The notes under the pieces were generated by a model, which saw only the letters and a program-made list of their open reading frames with translations, was not told the DNA's origin and did no database searches. A stretch of DNA of 64,000 nucleotides from Caldilinea sp. CFX5. GTDB lineage: Bacteria; Chloroflexota; Anaerolineae; Caldilineales; Caldilineaceae. Below, one piece after another: positions 15,691 to 24,506 of the stretch (position 1 is its first letter; each line of letters opens with the position of its first letter). The stretch is taken from assembly GCA_021405325.1 (NCBI GenBank), contig QWII01000031.1, positions 124,001 through 188,000 of the forward strand, given 5' to 3'. Position numbers and translations under genes: made by a program.

Positions 15691-16982
15691 CGCGTCGCGG
15701 CCGTCAACGCCTGATCCAGATCCCACAGAATATCGTCACTGTCTTCCAGACCGATGCTCAGGCGGACGAAGTCGGGGCTGACGCCGGCGGTGGTCATCTC
15801 ATCTTCGTTGAGCTGGCTGTGGGTGGTGCTGGCGGGGTGGATCGCCAGGCTCTTGGCGTCGCCGACGTTAGCCAAGTGGCTGAACAGTTTCAGGTTGTCG
15901 ATAAACTTCCGGCCGGCAGCGACGCCACCGTTGATGCCAAAGCCCAGGATGGCGCCGGGGCCTTTGGGCAGATATTTCTTGGCCCGTTCGTAATGGGGAT
16001 GGTCGGCGAGGCCGGGGTAGGCGACCCAACTGACCTGCTTGTGTCCCTTGAGGAACGCGGCCACCTTTTGCGTGTTGCCGACATGGCGGTCCATGCGCAG
16101 GCTCAAAGTTTCGATGCCCTGGAGCGTGGTCCAACTGTTGAAGGGAGCCTGGCAGGCGCCGACATCACGCAGAATTTGGACACGCGCTTTGATAGCAAAG
16201 GGGGGCAAGCCCATGCCCGCCACATCGGCGTAAGCCAAGCCATGATAGCTGGGGTCGGGTGTGGTGAAGTTGGCGAAACGACCGCTGCGCCAATCAAAGT
16301 TGCCGCCATCGACAATGATGCCGCCGATGGTGGTGCCGTGGCCGCCCATAAATTTGGTAGTGCTATGGACGACGATGTTGGCGCCCCACTCAAAGGGCCG
16401 ACAGAGGTAGGGCGAAGCAAAGGTATTGTCGATCATCACCGGAATGTTATGCGCTTTGGCAATGGCCGCTACTTCATCAAAGGGGAAGACAAAGATGTCC
16501 GGGTTGCCCAGCGTCTCCCCGTAAAGGATTTTGGTGTTGGGGCGGATCGCCTTGGCAAAATTCTCCGGGTCGTTGGGGTCGACAAAGGTCACTTCGATGC
16601 CCATGCGCGGCAGCGTATAATTGAACTGATTGAAGGTGCCGCCATACAACCGGCTGCTGGTAACAATATGATCGCCGGCGCTGCACAAGGTCATAATCGC
16701 CATCGCTTGGGCAGCGTGACCACTGCTGGCGGCCAGGGCGGCAACGCCCCCTTCTAACGAGGCGACCCGCTGTTCCAACACATCCGTGGTCGGGTTCATG
16801 ATGCGGGTGTAGATGTTGCCCAGTTCGCGCAAGGCAAAGAGATTGGCCGCATGTTCCGTATCGCGAAACTGGTAGCTCGTGGTCTGGTAGATCGGTACGG
16901 CGCGGCTGCCGGTGGCCGGGTCGGGCTGTTGGCCGGCGTGTAATTGGCGGGTCGAAAAGCCGAAATTGCGTGTTTCGCTCAT
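15687..16982 (-). CDS. metY: O-acetylhomoserine sulfhydrylase (Cys/Met metabolism PLP enzyme)
   Basis: A 431-residue PLP-dependent enzyme of the Cys/Met family. It starts FGFSTRQLHAGQQPDPATGSRA, typical of O-acetylhomoserine aminocarboxypropyltransferases. The Schiff-base lysine is Lys210 in HSTTKFMGGHG. YTRIMNPT, SSGHAAQ and MIDNTFASPYLCRP line the cofactor. It makes homocysteine from O-acetylhomoserine and sulfide. It is the first gene of metY-metX-metW. The long leader carries a SAM-I riboswitch, so expression should fall when SAM is high. Confidence 0.95.
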   Translation of the reverse strand: MSETRNFGFSTRQLHAGQQPDPATGSRAVPIYQTTSYQFRDTEHAANLFALRELGNIYTRIMNPTTDVLEQRVASLEGGVAALAASSGHAAQAMAIMTLCSAGDHIVTSSRLYGGTFNQFNYTLPRMGIEVTFVDPNDPENFAKAIRPNTKILYGETLGNPDIFVFPFDEVAAIAKAHNIPVMIDNTFASPYLCRPFEWGANIVVHSTTKFMGGHGTTIGGIIVDGGNFDWRSGRFANFTTPDPSYHGLAYADVAGMGLPPFAIKARVQILRDVGACQAPFNSWTTLQGIETLSLRMDRHVGNTQKVAAFLKGHKQVSWVAYPGLADHPHYERAKKYLPKGPGAILGFGINGGVAAGRKFIDNLKLFSHLANVGDAKSLAIHPASTTHSQLNEDEMTTAGVSPDFVRLSIGLEDSDDILWDLDQALTAATR

Positions 16983-17032
16983 GGGACTGGTTCTCCTGCT
17001 TTCTGTCTGTCACGGACAAATAAAATAATTTG

Positions 17033-17076
17033 CACGATCACAACACGATCACAACACGATCACAACACGATCACAA
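17033..17076. repeat. Four exact 11-bp tandem repeats in the met leader
   Basis: CACGATCACAA is repeated four times without change (17033, 17044, 17055, 17066). The array lies between the riboswitch terminator and the metY start, inside the untranslated leader when read on the minus strand. Confidence 0.9.
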
Positions 17077-17120
17077 GGGGTGTTGCGCCGGTGGCGCACC
17101 TGGCAAGCGACCCGCCGCAC

Positions 17121-17155
17121 GCAACAAAAAACCCTCTCACCTGGTGATGAGAGGG
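17121..17155 (-). terminator. Riboswitch-controlled intrinsic terminator of the met operon
   Basis: On the minus strand CCCTCTCA (17155-17148) pairs with TGAGAGGG (17139-17132), followed by TTTTTTGTT. The 5' arm overlaps CTCTCATC (17153-17146), which can also pair with the 3' strand of aptamer helix P1. This gives two exclusive structures. Confidence 0.88.
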
Positions 17156-17218
17156 TCGTCGAAGTCCATTGCTGCCGGTCAACGCCCCAAGCGAGGGCAG
17201 AAAAGGCTATCGCCGTCT

Positions 17219-17402
17219 CTCTCATCTTCCAGAACTTGTCTGTCGGACTTGGCACCCTGGCGCTTCGATCAGCATCATTGCTGTTTCGTTGTTCCCCGAA
17301 AACATGGCGCCCCCCATTCACATGGGGCAAACCGTTTTCGGCTCACAATGCCGGGTTGCCGAGGCTTCTTCGGGCCGATCCCTCCACCTCTCTGGATAAG
17401 AG
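17219..17402 (-). promoter_or_regulatory. SAM-I (S-box) riboswitch controlling metY-metX-metW
   Basis: Read on the minus strand from 17402, the aptamer begins CTCTTATC-CAGAG, continues GTGGAGGGA, CGGCCC, GAAGAAGCC and GGCAACC, and ends GGTGCCAAGTCC...GGAAGATGAGAG. These are the conserved S-box elements in order. P1 is CTCTTATC with GATGAGAG (17226-17219), 8 pairs with one G-U. When SAM closes P1, the downstream terminator is free to form; otherwise GATGAGAG pairs with CTCTCATC at 17153-17146. The aptamer is about 184 bases, longer than the usual 105-125, because the region after GGCAACC is extended. Confidence 0.93.
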
Positions 17403-17425
17403 TATACTATTGAATTGTGGTTGCC

Positions 17426-17454
17426 ACTATACCAGCTTCAACCCAAGTTGTCAA
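17426..17454 (-). promoter_or_regulatory. Promoter of the met riboswitch transcript
   Basis: On the minus strand TTGACA (17454-17449), 17 bases and TATAGT (17431-17426) form a near-consensus promoter. The start would be near 17419, about 17 bases before the SAM-I aptamer. Confidence 0.8.
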
Positions 17455-17532
17455 ATGGAATTGGATTACGATTATTGCGTATGGTATGCTTGTCATAAAA
17501 GTAGACAGTTGAAGGTTATTGGAGACAGCTTA

Positions 17533-18075
17533 ATGGAAACGTGGAAAACAGTGGCGCGTACTCCAGTACTGCGCAGCGGCAACGGCCGCTTTTTACAGGT
17601 CGAACACCACACCGTGCAATTGCCTGACGGACGCGTCATTGAAGAGTGGCCGTGGGTGATTACGCCGGATTATGTCAATGTCGTCGTCACCACCATTGCG
17701 GGAAAGTTCCTTTTGTTTCGCCAACCCAAATATGCCGTGGCCGGACTATCGCTGGCGATTGTCGGCGGCTATCTGGAACCAGGTGAAGATCCGTTGCTGG
17801 CGGCCCAACGGGAATTGCTGGAAGAGACTGGCTATGCGGCGCCGGAATGGATGACATTGGGACAATTTGCAGTTGATGGCAACCGCGGGTGTGGCACGGC
17901 CCATCTTTTCCTGGCGCGCAATGCAATAGCGGTGCAGCCGATTACAGCAGATGATCTGGAAGAACAACTGCTGGTGCAACTAACACACGATGAAGTGGTA
18001 ACGGCGCTGCGCCAGGGTGAATTCAAAGTGCTGGCCTGGGGTGCAGCCGTGGCGCTGGCGCTTTTGCAGCTTTAA
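17533..18075 (+). CDS. Nudix hydrolase (ADP-ribose pyrophosphatase-like)
   Basis: A 180-residue Nudix protein. The Nudix box runs from Gly78 to about 101 with GGYLEPGED and RELLEETGY, containing the metal-binding REXXEE core. An N-terminal beta region (LQVEHHTVQLPDGR) resembles ADP-sugar pyrophosphatases. It probably hydrolyses a nucleoside diphosphate-X. The frame is open back to 17080, but that part runs antisense through the SAM riboswitch. The ATG at 17533 follows GGAGACAGCTTA and fits the family length. It is divergent from the met operon and ends in a 20-bp hairpin. Confidence 0.9.
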   Translation: METWKTVARTPVLRSGNGRFLQVEHHTVQLPDGRVIEEWPWVITPDYVNVVVTTIAGKFLLFRQPKYAVAGLSLAIVGGYLEPGEDPLLAAQRELLEETGYAAPEWMTLGQFAVDGNRGCGTAHLFLARNAIAVQPITADDLEEQLLVQLTHDEVVTALRQGEFKVLAWGAAVALALLQL

Positions 18076-18119
18076 ATGAAGAGAGGGTCGGTTGTTTGGC
18101 AACCGACCCTCTCTTCATT
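18075..18119. terminator. Perfect 20-bp hairpin after the Nudix gene
   Basis: Arms 18075-18094 and 18100-18119 are exact complements (AATGAAGAGAGGGTCGGTTG) with a TTTGG loop, overlapping the stop codon. Very stable, but followed by AGGAGG, not a T-run. Confidence 0.7.
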
Positions 18120-18179
18120 AGGAGGAGAAATCTATGGAAAAGGAGGAACCCTGGCGATAGCTTATCTGTCACTACTTCG

Positions 18180-18208
18180 CTCCTAGCCGGTCCGTGACCG
18201 GCTAGGAG
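18180..18208. repeat. 13-bp palindrome (family 2)
   Basis: CTCCTAGCCGGTC and GACCGGCTAGGAG pair around CGT. It belongs to the GTAGCC-GGTCCGTGACC family and sits between the convergent Nudix and beta-propeller genes. Confidence 0.75.
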
Positions 18209-18238
18209 CAGGCTTAGTAGGTGCGCCTGTCTTAAAAA

Positions 18239-19525
18239 CTAATTCAAACCCAGACGGTGGGCAAGGCGGTCAATATGCATCCCGTGCAAAACGCGCTCCA
18301 CCAAGCTGACCTGCGGGCGGCGTTCCAACACGGCTGTCCCTCTGTACAACTCACGCAGCAAGAAGCCGATGAGAATCGCAATGGTCAGGATGGCGGCCAA
18401 CCAGCCCAACAGCGGCATAGGCCATGCGGTCGCGACCGTCTGGCCGGTAGCCGGGTTGCTGATTGCCACATTGGCAGCTTCCAGTTCAAGCGCTTTGGCA
18501 AACGGCTGGGGTGTGCGGCTGAGGTTGGTCAACCCGTAGACTGCTCCTGTCACGCCGCTGACCGGCAGCAAGCGGACAACCGGCGCATTCGGGCGGGTCA
18601 CCAACGCCGTCCAGGTAGCGGCGCCGTCAACACTCATGGCGATACCGGCTGCGGTTTGATGAATTTCCGTTGAGCCAAAGAGATAGCTGGTCGCGACATA
18701 CAGGACATTGGGCTGGGCCGGATCAACAGCCAAGGCATCGACCTGCAACCGCGTCCCTGCTTCTTGCACAAAGCCGGCGTTGACAATCTCCCAGTTGTAG
18801 CCATCCTGACTCTTTAACAGACCGCGATCCACTGTACCCACATAGACGGTAGCCGGATTATCGCCGGTAATCGCCAGCGCCGTCGGCGCACTGGTCAGGG
18901 TGTCGAGCGCCAGCCACTGCATCCCATTGTTGAAGCCGCGATAAACCTGCCATTCCGTGCGGGCAAAGGCTAGACCGGCGCCGCTTTGGTCGGTGACAAC
19001 TTCCAGGATAGGCTGGTCGAAATAGCTCTGCCCACCCAGAATCATGCTGGAACCAACATCGCGCAGGCGGAAAATGCCGGCCGTGTCAGTGGCGACGTAG
19101 AGTGTTCGCTGGGCGCTGTTAAAAGCGATATCGGTAATGCCTCCAACATATTGATCCGTCAACGCCGCCCGGCGCCACGTCTGCGCGCCATCGACCGACC
19201 AGTAGACAGCCAGTTCGTTAGCCGCGCCGATGTAGACTTTTTGGGTGTCGTTGGGGTCAAGGGCCACGGCGCCAACGACCACATGCGGCGGCGTCGGGCG
19301 CTGCACCCAATGACCAGGTTGACCGGCATACAAGAAGCCGCCATCGATCGCATAGCTCACGGTAGATGACGACGCGGCCGGCGCATAGTCGCGCACATTT
19401 TCCAGCGCGGGCTTGGCGTTGATTAACAACGCGTTGCCCACCGCATTCACGACATTAGTGTAAACTGCACTGATCAAAAGAACAGTGATCCCGATTAAAA
19501 TGATTTTTCCTCTTAGGTTCCTCAT
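18239..19525 (-). CDS. Membrane-anchored beta-propeller protein (BNR/YCF48-like repeats)
   Basis: A 428-residue protein of unknown function. The N-terminus (MRNLRGKIILIGITVLLISAV) is a signal anchor. The middle (about 45-365) has repeats with the Asp-box style pattern, such as VYWSVDGAQTWRR, LLKSQDGYNWE and AMSVDGAATWTAL, interleaved with VAL(D)P-VYIGA strands; this fits a six- or seven-bladed extracellular propeller. A second membrane helix is at about 370-395 (LLGWLAAILTIAILIGFLL), followed by a short basic tail. The start at 19525 is chosen for its ribosome site (CCAGGAGAGAGG); the open frame continues to 19645. Confidence 0.75.
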   Translation of the reverse strand: MRNLRGKIILIGITVLLISAVYTNVVNAVGNALLINAKPALENVRDYAPAASSSTVSYAIDGGFLYAGQPGHWVQRPTPPHVVVGAVALDPNDTQKVYIGAANELAVYWSVDGAQTWRRAALTDQYVGGITDIAFNSAQRTLYVATDTAGIFRLRDVGSSMILGGQSYFDQPILEVVTDQSGAGLAFARTEWQVYRGFNNGMQWLALDTLTSAPTALAITGDNPATVYVGTVDRGLLKSQDGYNWEIVNAGFVQEAGTRLQVDALAVDPAQPNVLYVATSYLFGSTEIHQTAAGIAMSVDGAATWTALVTRPNAPVVRLLPVSGVTGAVYGLTNLSRTPQPFAKALELEAANVAISNPATGQTVATAWPMPLLGWLAAILTIAILIGFLLRELYRGTAVLERRPQVSLVERVLHGMHIDRLAHRLGLN

Positions 19526-19725
19526 AGTGCCTCTCTCCTGGTTTATTCGATGCGTGTGCCAAAGTGGTGCGACTTTGCCAACACGGAACTGAGGCCCACC
19601 TTTGCACTCAGTTCTATTTCTTCTGAAGAGAATGATATCTAACAATAGTTTATCAAACGTTGAAGTAACGTTTTTGACCCGTTTAACATCCGATTCAGAC
19701 CAACAATCAACGCTTTAGTAAGTTT

Positions 19726-19790
19726 GTTGGTTGGTTCGATGGTTCGGTGGTTTCGACAAGCTCAACCACCGAACCATCGAACCAACCAAC
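19726..19790. repeat. Perfect 27-bp palindrome
   Basis: Arms 19726-19752 and 19764-19790 are exact complements (GTTGGTTGGTTCGATGGTTC...) around TCGACAAGCTC. It lies in the gene-free stretch 19526-19945, which otherwise shows only short direct repeats of GTAGACTGCGGACTGCG type near 19850 and a tRNA promoter. Confidence 0.88.
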
Positions 19791-19904
19791 ACGAATTCTC
19801 ATTAGACACGCCATCCGTAGATCAACGCCGGACTCTGCGACTTCACGACCGTAGACTGCGGACTGCGAACTACGGACAATGACTCAGTTTGTCTACCCGC
19901 TGAT

Positions 19905-19933
19905 TTGACGGATCGGCTGGCCTCTGTTATACT
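19905..19933 (+). promoter_or_regulatory. Promoter of tRNA-Ala(CGC)
   Basis: TTGACG (19905-19910), 17 bases, TATACT (19928-19933). The tRNA begins 12 bases after the -10 box, so the 5' leader would be very short. Confidence 0.8.
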
Positions 19934-19945
19934 CCCAAGTCGCAC

Positions 19946-20018
<73 letters not shown>

Positions 20019-20141
20019 CTCTAAGACGAATGGCAATTGCTAGATGTTTCAATCAATTTTGTCGATTTTGCGGTAAACCGTAATAGCCACTTGACTTGGT
20101 AGTTACTTAAGCAGCCAAGCAGTTACTTACCTAGTCAAGAT

Positions 20142-20170
20142 TTGACAAAAAGCGCAATTGCTCGTAGAAT
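20142..20170 (+). promoter_or_regulatory. Promoter upstream of tRNA-Ala(GGC)
   Basis: TTGACA (20142-20147), 17 bases, TAGAAT (20165-20170). The transcript would start near 20177 and carry about 100 bases of leader before the tRNA. Confidence 0.7.
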
Positions 20171-20274
20171 TAGAGACAATCAATCCGGTAGTTCCGCAGT
20201 TGAAGTAAATACTGGATAAAGATATTGTTGATCAAATCCAGCAAAAGAACTATCCGCAAGATAGCGTACTTTTT

Positions 20275-20347
<73 letters not shown>

Positions 20348-20353
20348 CCTCTC

Positions 20354-20388
20354 AAGACCCTTCTCTAGGAGAAGGGTCTTTTCTTTTG
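20354..20388 (+). terminator. Intrinsic terminator after tRNA-Ala(GGC)
   Basis: AAGACCCTTCTC (20354-20365) pairs with GAGAAGGGTCTT (20369-20380) around a 3-base loop, followed by TTCTTTT. Strong Rho-independent terminator. Confidence 0.9.
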
Positions 20389-20439
20389 TACATGACGTAC
20401 TCTTCGCAATAAAGTTACGTTGATCGCAACAATTCATTC

Positions 20440-20594
20440 AGCAAAGATTACGCAGATTGCGCAGATTATTTTCGTATTCGCTCATCTACAGAAAGTGTGA
20501 ACACCTGTCAGGTTTTGGAAACCTGACAGGTGTTCACACTTTCCGTAGATGAGCCTTCGTATTTTTAGTCTGCGCAATCTGCGTAATCTTTGCT
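20440..20594. repeat. Three-level nested palindrome (families 5, 3 and 4)
   Basis: Outer arms 20440-20465 and 20569-20594 are exact 26-bp complements (AGCAAAGATTACGCAGATTG...). Inside them, arms 20480-20515 and 20519-20554 pair at 35 of 36 positions. The innermost part is the ACCTGTCAGGTTT core shared with 13567 and 27776. The outer family recurs alone at 39100-39172. Confidence 0.9.
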
Positions 20595-20635
20595 AGAAAA
20601 GGGCTACCGTTGGTCGAAGTTGAAAGGAGAGGCTT

Positions 20636-21361
20636 GTGCCGCAATCTACTCGTGCATTTAATGAATTGCGTCCTGTTACATTTGAGTTGGGTTATGTGAT
20701 GCACCCGGAAGGCTCGGTATTGATTAGCATGGGGAACACACGCGTCCTATGTAATGCAACGGTGCAAGAGACCTTGCCGGGGTGGCTCAAGTATTCCAAC
20801 AAACGGCATGGCTGGGTCACCGCCGAGTATGCCATGTTGCCCCGCAGTACACCGGTGCGCAATGCGCGTGAAACCTTGACGCCCAAGGGCCGCACCCAAG
20901 AAATTCAACGTTTGATTGGGCGAAGCTTACGTGGGGCCGTCGATCTCAACAAACTGGGCGAACGCCAGATTATTATTGACTGCGACGTGCTGCAAGCCGA
21001 CGGCGGCACACGTACAGCCGCCATCACCGGTGGTTATGTTGCGCTGGCGCTGGCCCTCAGACAGTTGGAAAAACAGAAACTGATTCCGACCAATGTCTTG
21101 TTGCATTCCATCGCCGCCGTGAGCGTTGGCGTCGTTGGCGGCAATGTGATGCTGGATCTCGATTATGAAATGGATCTGGCGGCTGATGTGGATATGAATG
21201 TGGTCATGACGGGCGATGGTCGCTTTGTCGAGGTGCAGGGGACAGCGGAGAAGCAGCCATTCCAACCGAATGCGCTGCAAGAAATGCTCGAATTGGCCAC
21301 CACGGGTATCAAGCAGTTACAGGAGATGCAAGCGGAAGCGCTAGCCCGTACAGCGCGTTAG
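20636..21361 (+). CDS. rph: Ribonuclease PH
   Basis: A 241-residue phosphorolytic 3'-5' exoribonuclease that trims tRNA 3' ends. The RNase PH fold is clear: [25 protein letters not shown], the phosphate-binding RxxxR region [32 protein letters not shown] and [17 protein letters not shown]. It starts with GTG at 20636 behind an excellent ribosome site (GAAAGGAGAGG). The two tRNA genes just upstream, neither with an encoded CCA, fit a tRNA-processing setting, but they have their own terminator. Confidence 0.95.
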   Translation: MPQSTRAFNELRPVTFELGYVMHPEGSVLISMGNTRVLCNATVQETLPGWLKYSNKRHGWVTAEYAMLPRSTPVRNARETLTPKGRTQEIQRLIGRSLRGAVDLNKLGERQIIIDCDVLQADGGTRTAAITGGYVALALALRQLEKQKLIPTNVLLHSIAAVSVGVVGGNVMLDLDYEMDLAADVDMNVVMTGDGRFVEVQGTAEKQPFQPNALQEMLELATTGIKQLQEMQAEALARTAR

Positions 21362-21549
21362 GCGGTGGTGTTTTCTACCTCGCGCCACGTCCAATCCTTA
21401 CGTTCAGCCCAGGCCCGGTCATTCATGGCGCGGTAAGCGCTGGTATCAATCAGCGGCTGGCCACTGCGACGCGCCCGCCCATTCGTCACAAACAGATCAA
21501 TCCAATAGACGAAGTGGGCAATTTCATCCTTTGAACGGGCTGGCGTCAT
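21358..21549 (-). CDS. Hypothetical protein, 63 residues
   Basis: Not recognised. The frame ([20 protein letters not shown]...) has protein-like composition with several Trp residues and no membrane segment. It begins 25 bases after the DUF58 stop on the same strand and its stop overlaps the convergent rph stop. It could be a third small gene of the MoxR-DUF58 operon or a chance frame; no clear ribosome site is visible. Confidence 0.4.
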   Translation of the reverse strand: MTPARSKDEIAHFVYWIDLFVTNGRARRSGQPLIDTSAYRAMNDRAWAERKDWTWREVENTTA

Positions 21550-21574
21550 GCTTTTATCACGTGCGAAGTGTAGA

Positions 21575-22882
21575 TTATGTCCAGAAGTTATGGATTGGGC
21601 GACCACCTAAACGGGTGGGCTGGGCCAGCGCCTGGTCAATCGCATCGTTACAATGGACAATGTACGTGGGAATGTTGGCCGCTTCCAGTTCGACCAGCAG
21701 GGCCTCATAGGGTTGCGTACCGCCGAAGGTGGCGCCGTCGATGATAATGGCTACACTGTTGACGCCACGGCGCTGAATCTGTTGCAGCGCCACTGCCCAT
21801 TCGCGATTGGGGTCGGCGCTAATGGCAATCAAGGTATCGTTGCGGTTTAGACGAATGCCATCGGTGCTGATGAGATGGGAAAAAGGCAACGACCCATCCG
21901 CTTCCACCACGGCCAGTGATTCCAACATTTTGTTGAGTTGGCGTTCGCCCCGATCTGATTGAATGTATTCACGATAGGCGCCCCAACTGCTCAGGCCAAC
22001 GGCGCGATTGCGCATAATAAAGTAACGCGCTAAACTGGCCGTCACGGTGACGGCATATTCCGTGGTGTTCGGCGGCAGTTCAAAGAGTTTTTCGCGGCGT
22101 TTGTGGTCGCGCAGGGCAAAAAGCCCCTGTTCCGGCGGGGCGGGCGTCCAGGGCAAGGCGGCTTCGGTGCTGCTGTTCAAATCGAGATAGAGCCAGACAT
22201 CCGCCGTGGGGTCTAGCTCAAATTCCTTGACCATGAAGCGGCGGGAGCGTGCGGTCGTCGGCCAGTGGATGCGGTTCAAGCTATCGCCGTGCACATATTC
22301 GCGCACGCCGGCCACATTGCTGGTGATCTGATAGGTGCGGCGGTGACGCGCTTCGCCACCAGAGAGATCAGCAATCGACGGCTCAAAGGAGACCAGATCG
22401 ACGACCATAGGGTAAACAATCAGTTGCGAGGTGTCCGTCAGCGGTTGATTGACGCTGAAGATGCCGAGTGGATCACCACTATGTAGCGTTAACGGCCCCA
22501 AACGAAAACGACCGCGTTGCGTACACATGGTGCGCACTTGCCAGCGTTGACTGCTATGGCGCCCCAAACTGCTAATGACGCGGCTGGCGGGGTGCCAGGG
22601 TAGGGTAGAATGATCCTCGATCTCAATCCAGAGCTTGGGCCAGAAACTACGATTGTTGACCTCGAATTGCTCTTCGGCATATTGCCCCACCTGGCTGCGG
22701 CGTGTGCGCGTAAAACGGCGCAACCCCAGACCACGAATGCTGTTGATCGCCCACCCATAACTTAAGATCAGTACGCCGGAGATCAGGTAGGCGATGTTAA
22801 AGGCGAGTTCGCGCCCGCTGTTAAAGGCCAATACCCAGGTTGTTACCAGTGCAATTAGGAGGAAGATGAGTCGTGACGACAT
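21575..22882 (-). CDS. DUF58 domain protein
   Basis: A 435-residue membrane protein. Two helices at about 4-22 and 27-45 anchor it. The conserved DUF58 core is present: [22 protein letters not shown], then [16 protein letters not shown], a von Willebrand A-like fold. It lies 10 bases after the moxR-like gene. MoxR/DUF58 pairs are thought to act as an AAA+ chaperone with a VWA-type partner, often in metal-cofactor or envelope assembly; the client is unknown. Confidence 0.88.
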   Translation of the reverse strand: MSSRLIFLLIALVTTWVLAFNSGRELAFNIAYLISGVLILSYGWAINSIRGLGLRRFTRTRRSQVGQYAEEQFEVNNRSFWPKLWIEIEDHSTLPWHPASRVISSLGRHSSQRWQVRTMCTQRGRFRLGPLTLHSGDPLGIFSVNQPLTDTSQLIVYPMVVDLVSFEPSIADLSGGEARHRRTYQITSNVAGVREYVHGDSLNRIHWPTTARSRRFMVKEFELDPTADVWLYLDLNSSTEAALPWTPAPPEQGLFALRDHKRREKLFELPPNTTEYAVTVTASLARYFIMRNRAVGLSSWGAYREYIQSDRGERQLNKMLESLAVVEADGSLPFSHLISTDGIRLNRNDTLIAISADPNREWAVALQQIQRRGVNSVAIIIDGATFGGTQPYEALLVELEAANIPTYIVHCNDAIDQALAQPTRLGGRPIHNFWT

Positions 22883-22892
22883 AAAATCCTTG

Positions 22893-23858
22893 TTAGCGCA
22901 CGCGGCTGCGCGCCCCCGGCACGGCCGTGTGGCGTAGGGTATCTTCGATGATTTGACGGGCGGTCACGTTTTTAATGCGCGCCGATGGGCTGACAATTAA
23001 GCGGTGCGACAAGGTCGGCTCGGCCAGCAGTTTGACGTCATCGGGCAGGACATAGTCACGGCCTTCGATGGCGGACAAGGCGCGGCTGGCGTTAAAGAGA
23101 GCCAAACTGCCACGCGGGCTGGCGCCTAGGTAAATGTCGGGATGGTCACGGGTGGTGGTGACGAGATCGACAATATATTCTTTCACCAAATTATCAACAT
23201 AGACCGTGCGTACGAGCTTTTGCGCTTCCACCAATTCTTCGACCGTCACCACCTGTTCCACATCCTGAATCGGGTGGTGTTCCGATTGGCGGTTGAGCAT
23301 GTCGATCTCATTATTTTTGAGCGGGTACCCCAGGCGAATGCGCATCATAAAGCGGTCCACCTGCGCTTCGGGCAGCGGGAAGGTGCCCTCATACTCGATG
23401 GGATTCTGCGTCGCCAGCACCATAAAGGGGCGCGCCATGCGATAGGTGACGCCATCGACGGTGATCTGCCGTTCTTCCATCGCTTCCAACAAGGCCGCCT
23501 GGGTTTTGGGTGTGGCGCGATTGATTTCATCGGTTAACACCACTTGCGCCATAATCGGCCCTGGGCGAAATTCAAATTCCTGACTCTTTTGATTGTAGAT
23601 ATTGACGCCGGTCACATCGCTGGGCAACATGTCCGGGGTAAACTGAATACGGCGGAAGGTGCAGCCGATGCTGCGCGCCAGGGCGCGCGTTAACATGGTC
23701 TTGCCCACCCCCGGCACATCCTCGATCAAGAGATGGCCTTCACACAAAAGGGCAAGCAGGGTGAGGCGGATTTCCGCTTGCTTGCCAATAATAACCTTCT
23801 GGACGTTAGCGGAGATGCGATTGGCAACAGACTGGACAATTTGCATGAGCGCTCCCAA
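22893..23858 (-). CDS. MoxR-family AAA+ ATPase
   Basis: A 321-residue AAA+ protein. Walker A is GVGKT at 50-54 ([11 protein letters not shown]), Walker B with sensor region is [20 protein letters not shown] around 107-126, and the C-terminal lid contains [17 protein letters not shown], the MoxR sensor-2 signature. It is the first gene of the pair with DUF58. Start may be at 23858 or at the fifth codon. Confidence 0.93.
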   Translation of the reverse strand: MGALMQIVQSVANRISANVQKVIIGKQAEIRLTLLALLCEGHLLIEDVPGVGKTMLTRALARSIGCTFRRIQFTPDMLPSDVTGVNIYNQKSQEFEFRPGPIMAQVVLTDEINRATPKTQAALLEAMEERQITVDGVTYRMARPFMVLATQNPIEYEGTFPLPEAQVDRFMMRIRLGYPLKNNEIDMLNRQSEHHPIQDVEQVVTVEELVEAQKLVRTVYVDNLVKEYIVDLVTTTRDHPDIYLGASPRGSLALFNASRALSAIEGRDYVLPDDVKLLAEPTLSHRLIVSPSARIKNVTARQIIEDTLRHTAVPGARSRVR

Positions 23859-23880
23859 ATCAATGAAGTGAGTTCACCTC

Positions 23881-23934
23881 ATGCAGTGGCATCGTAGGGG
23901 CACGATAGTTCGTGCCCCTACGATGCCACCGCAT
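23881..23934. repeat. 25-bp palindrome (family 7)
   Basis: Arms 23881-23905 and 23910-23934 pair with one mismatch; the core CGTAGGGGCACGA is shared with the shorter palindrome at 6766. The rest of the 23859-24506 gap shows no convincing gene; it has an extended -10 promoter at its right end. Confidence 0.85.
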
Positions 23935-24449
23935 GAAGCCCTATAATGAGTATAGCACAGTTAGTTACACCATAGGCGATTTTTAGAAAAAAGGGTGTAC
24001 GAGCGCGTACAAAAGTTGCGCGCGCTCAGCGAATTTTAATGTCAAGCGCGAAAATTAACTATCGTAACAATACCGTAGGCGGCGCTTCACCAAACAGCAA
24101 AGTGAGCAAACGGAGTAACAGGGTGCGTTCGCCTTCTAATATATAAACAGTCCCTAACAGGTAATCTTTTGCTTATAATGTGAGTATATCATAGGCGACG
24201 CACTTGGCCCAAACCTTGTCATCACCTGTCCGGCGCCACCCCATCGACAAAATGTAGGGCGGTCAGTTACAACAGGGCTTGTAACGGCTGGTGCGACTGA
24301 TGATCGTCTGCGCCCTCTGGGCGCTGCTGGTGCAGCCGGCGCAGGCGCAAGAACCGCATAGCGCACTTGAACCAGACGCTGTGCCGGTTATCCATATTGA
24401 ACGCAAGTCGGCAAAGCGTATTGACAAAATCGCGATTCCCGCTAAGCTT

Positions 24450-24458
24450 TGGTATAAT
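24450..24458 (+). promoter_or_regulatory. Extended -10 promoter before the 1029-residue gene
   Basis: TGGTATAAT (24450-24458) is an extended -10 element. A TTGACA at 24421 is 26 bases away, too far to be its partner. Transcription would start about 40 bases before the ATG at 24507. Confidence 0.55.
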
Positions 24459-24506
24459 CCTCCCCAGAATCGACGAATCTTTGCAAAGCAAGAATGAGAA
24501 CGCGAC

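Noticed and set aside
17080..17532. N-terminal extension of the Nudix protein by about 150 residues.
   Set aside because: The extension is antisense to the SAM riboswitch, its terminator and promoter, and has no domain; the ATG at 17533 gives a normal Nudix length.
18134..18160. Eight-codon ORF (MEKEEPWR) behind a perfect GGAGG site after the Nudix gene.
   Set aside because: It leads to no downstream gene on that strand, so a leader-peptide role has no target. Probably chance.
24291..24497. 68-codon frame with a signal-peptide-like start (MRLMIVCALWALLVQPAQAQ).
   Set aside because: It begins with GTG without a ribosome site, lacks a recognisable mature part, and spans the extended -10 promoter of the next gene.
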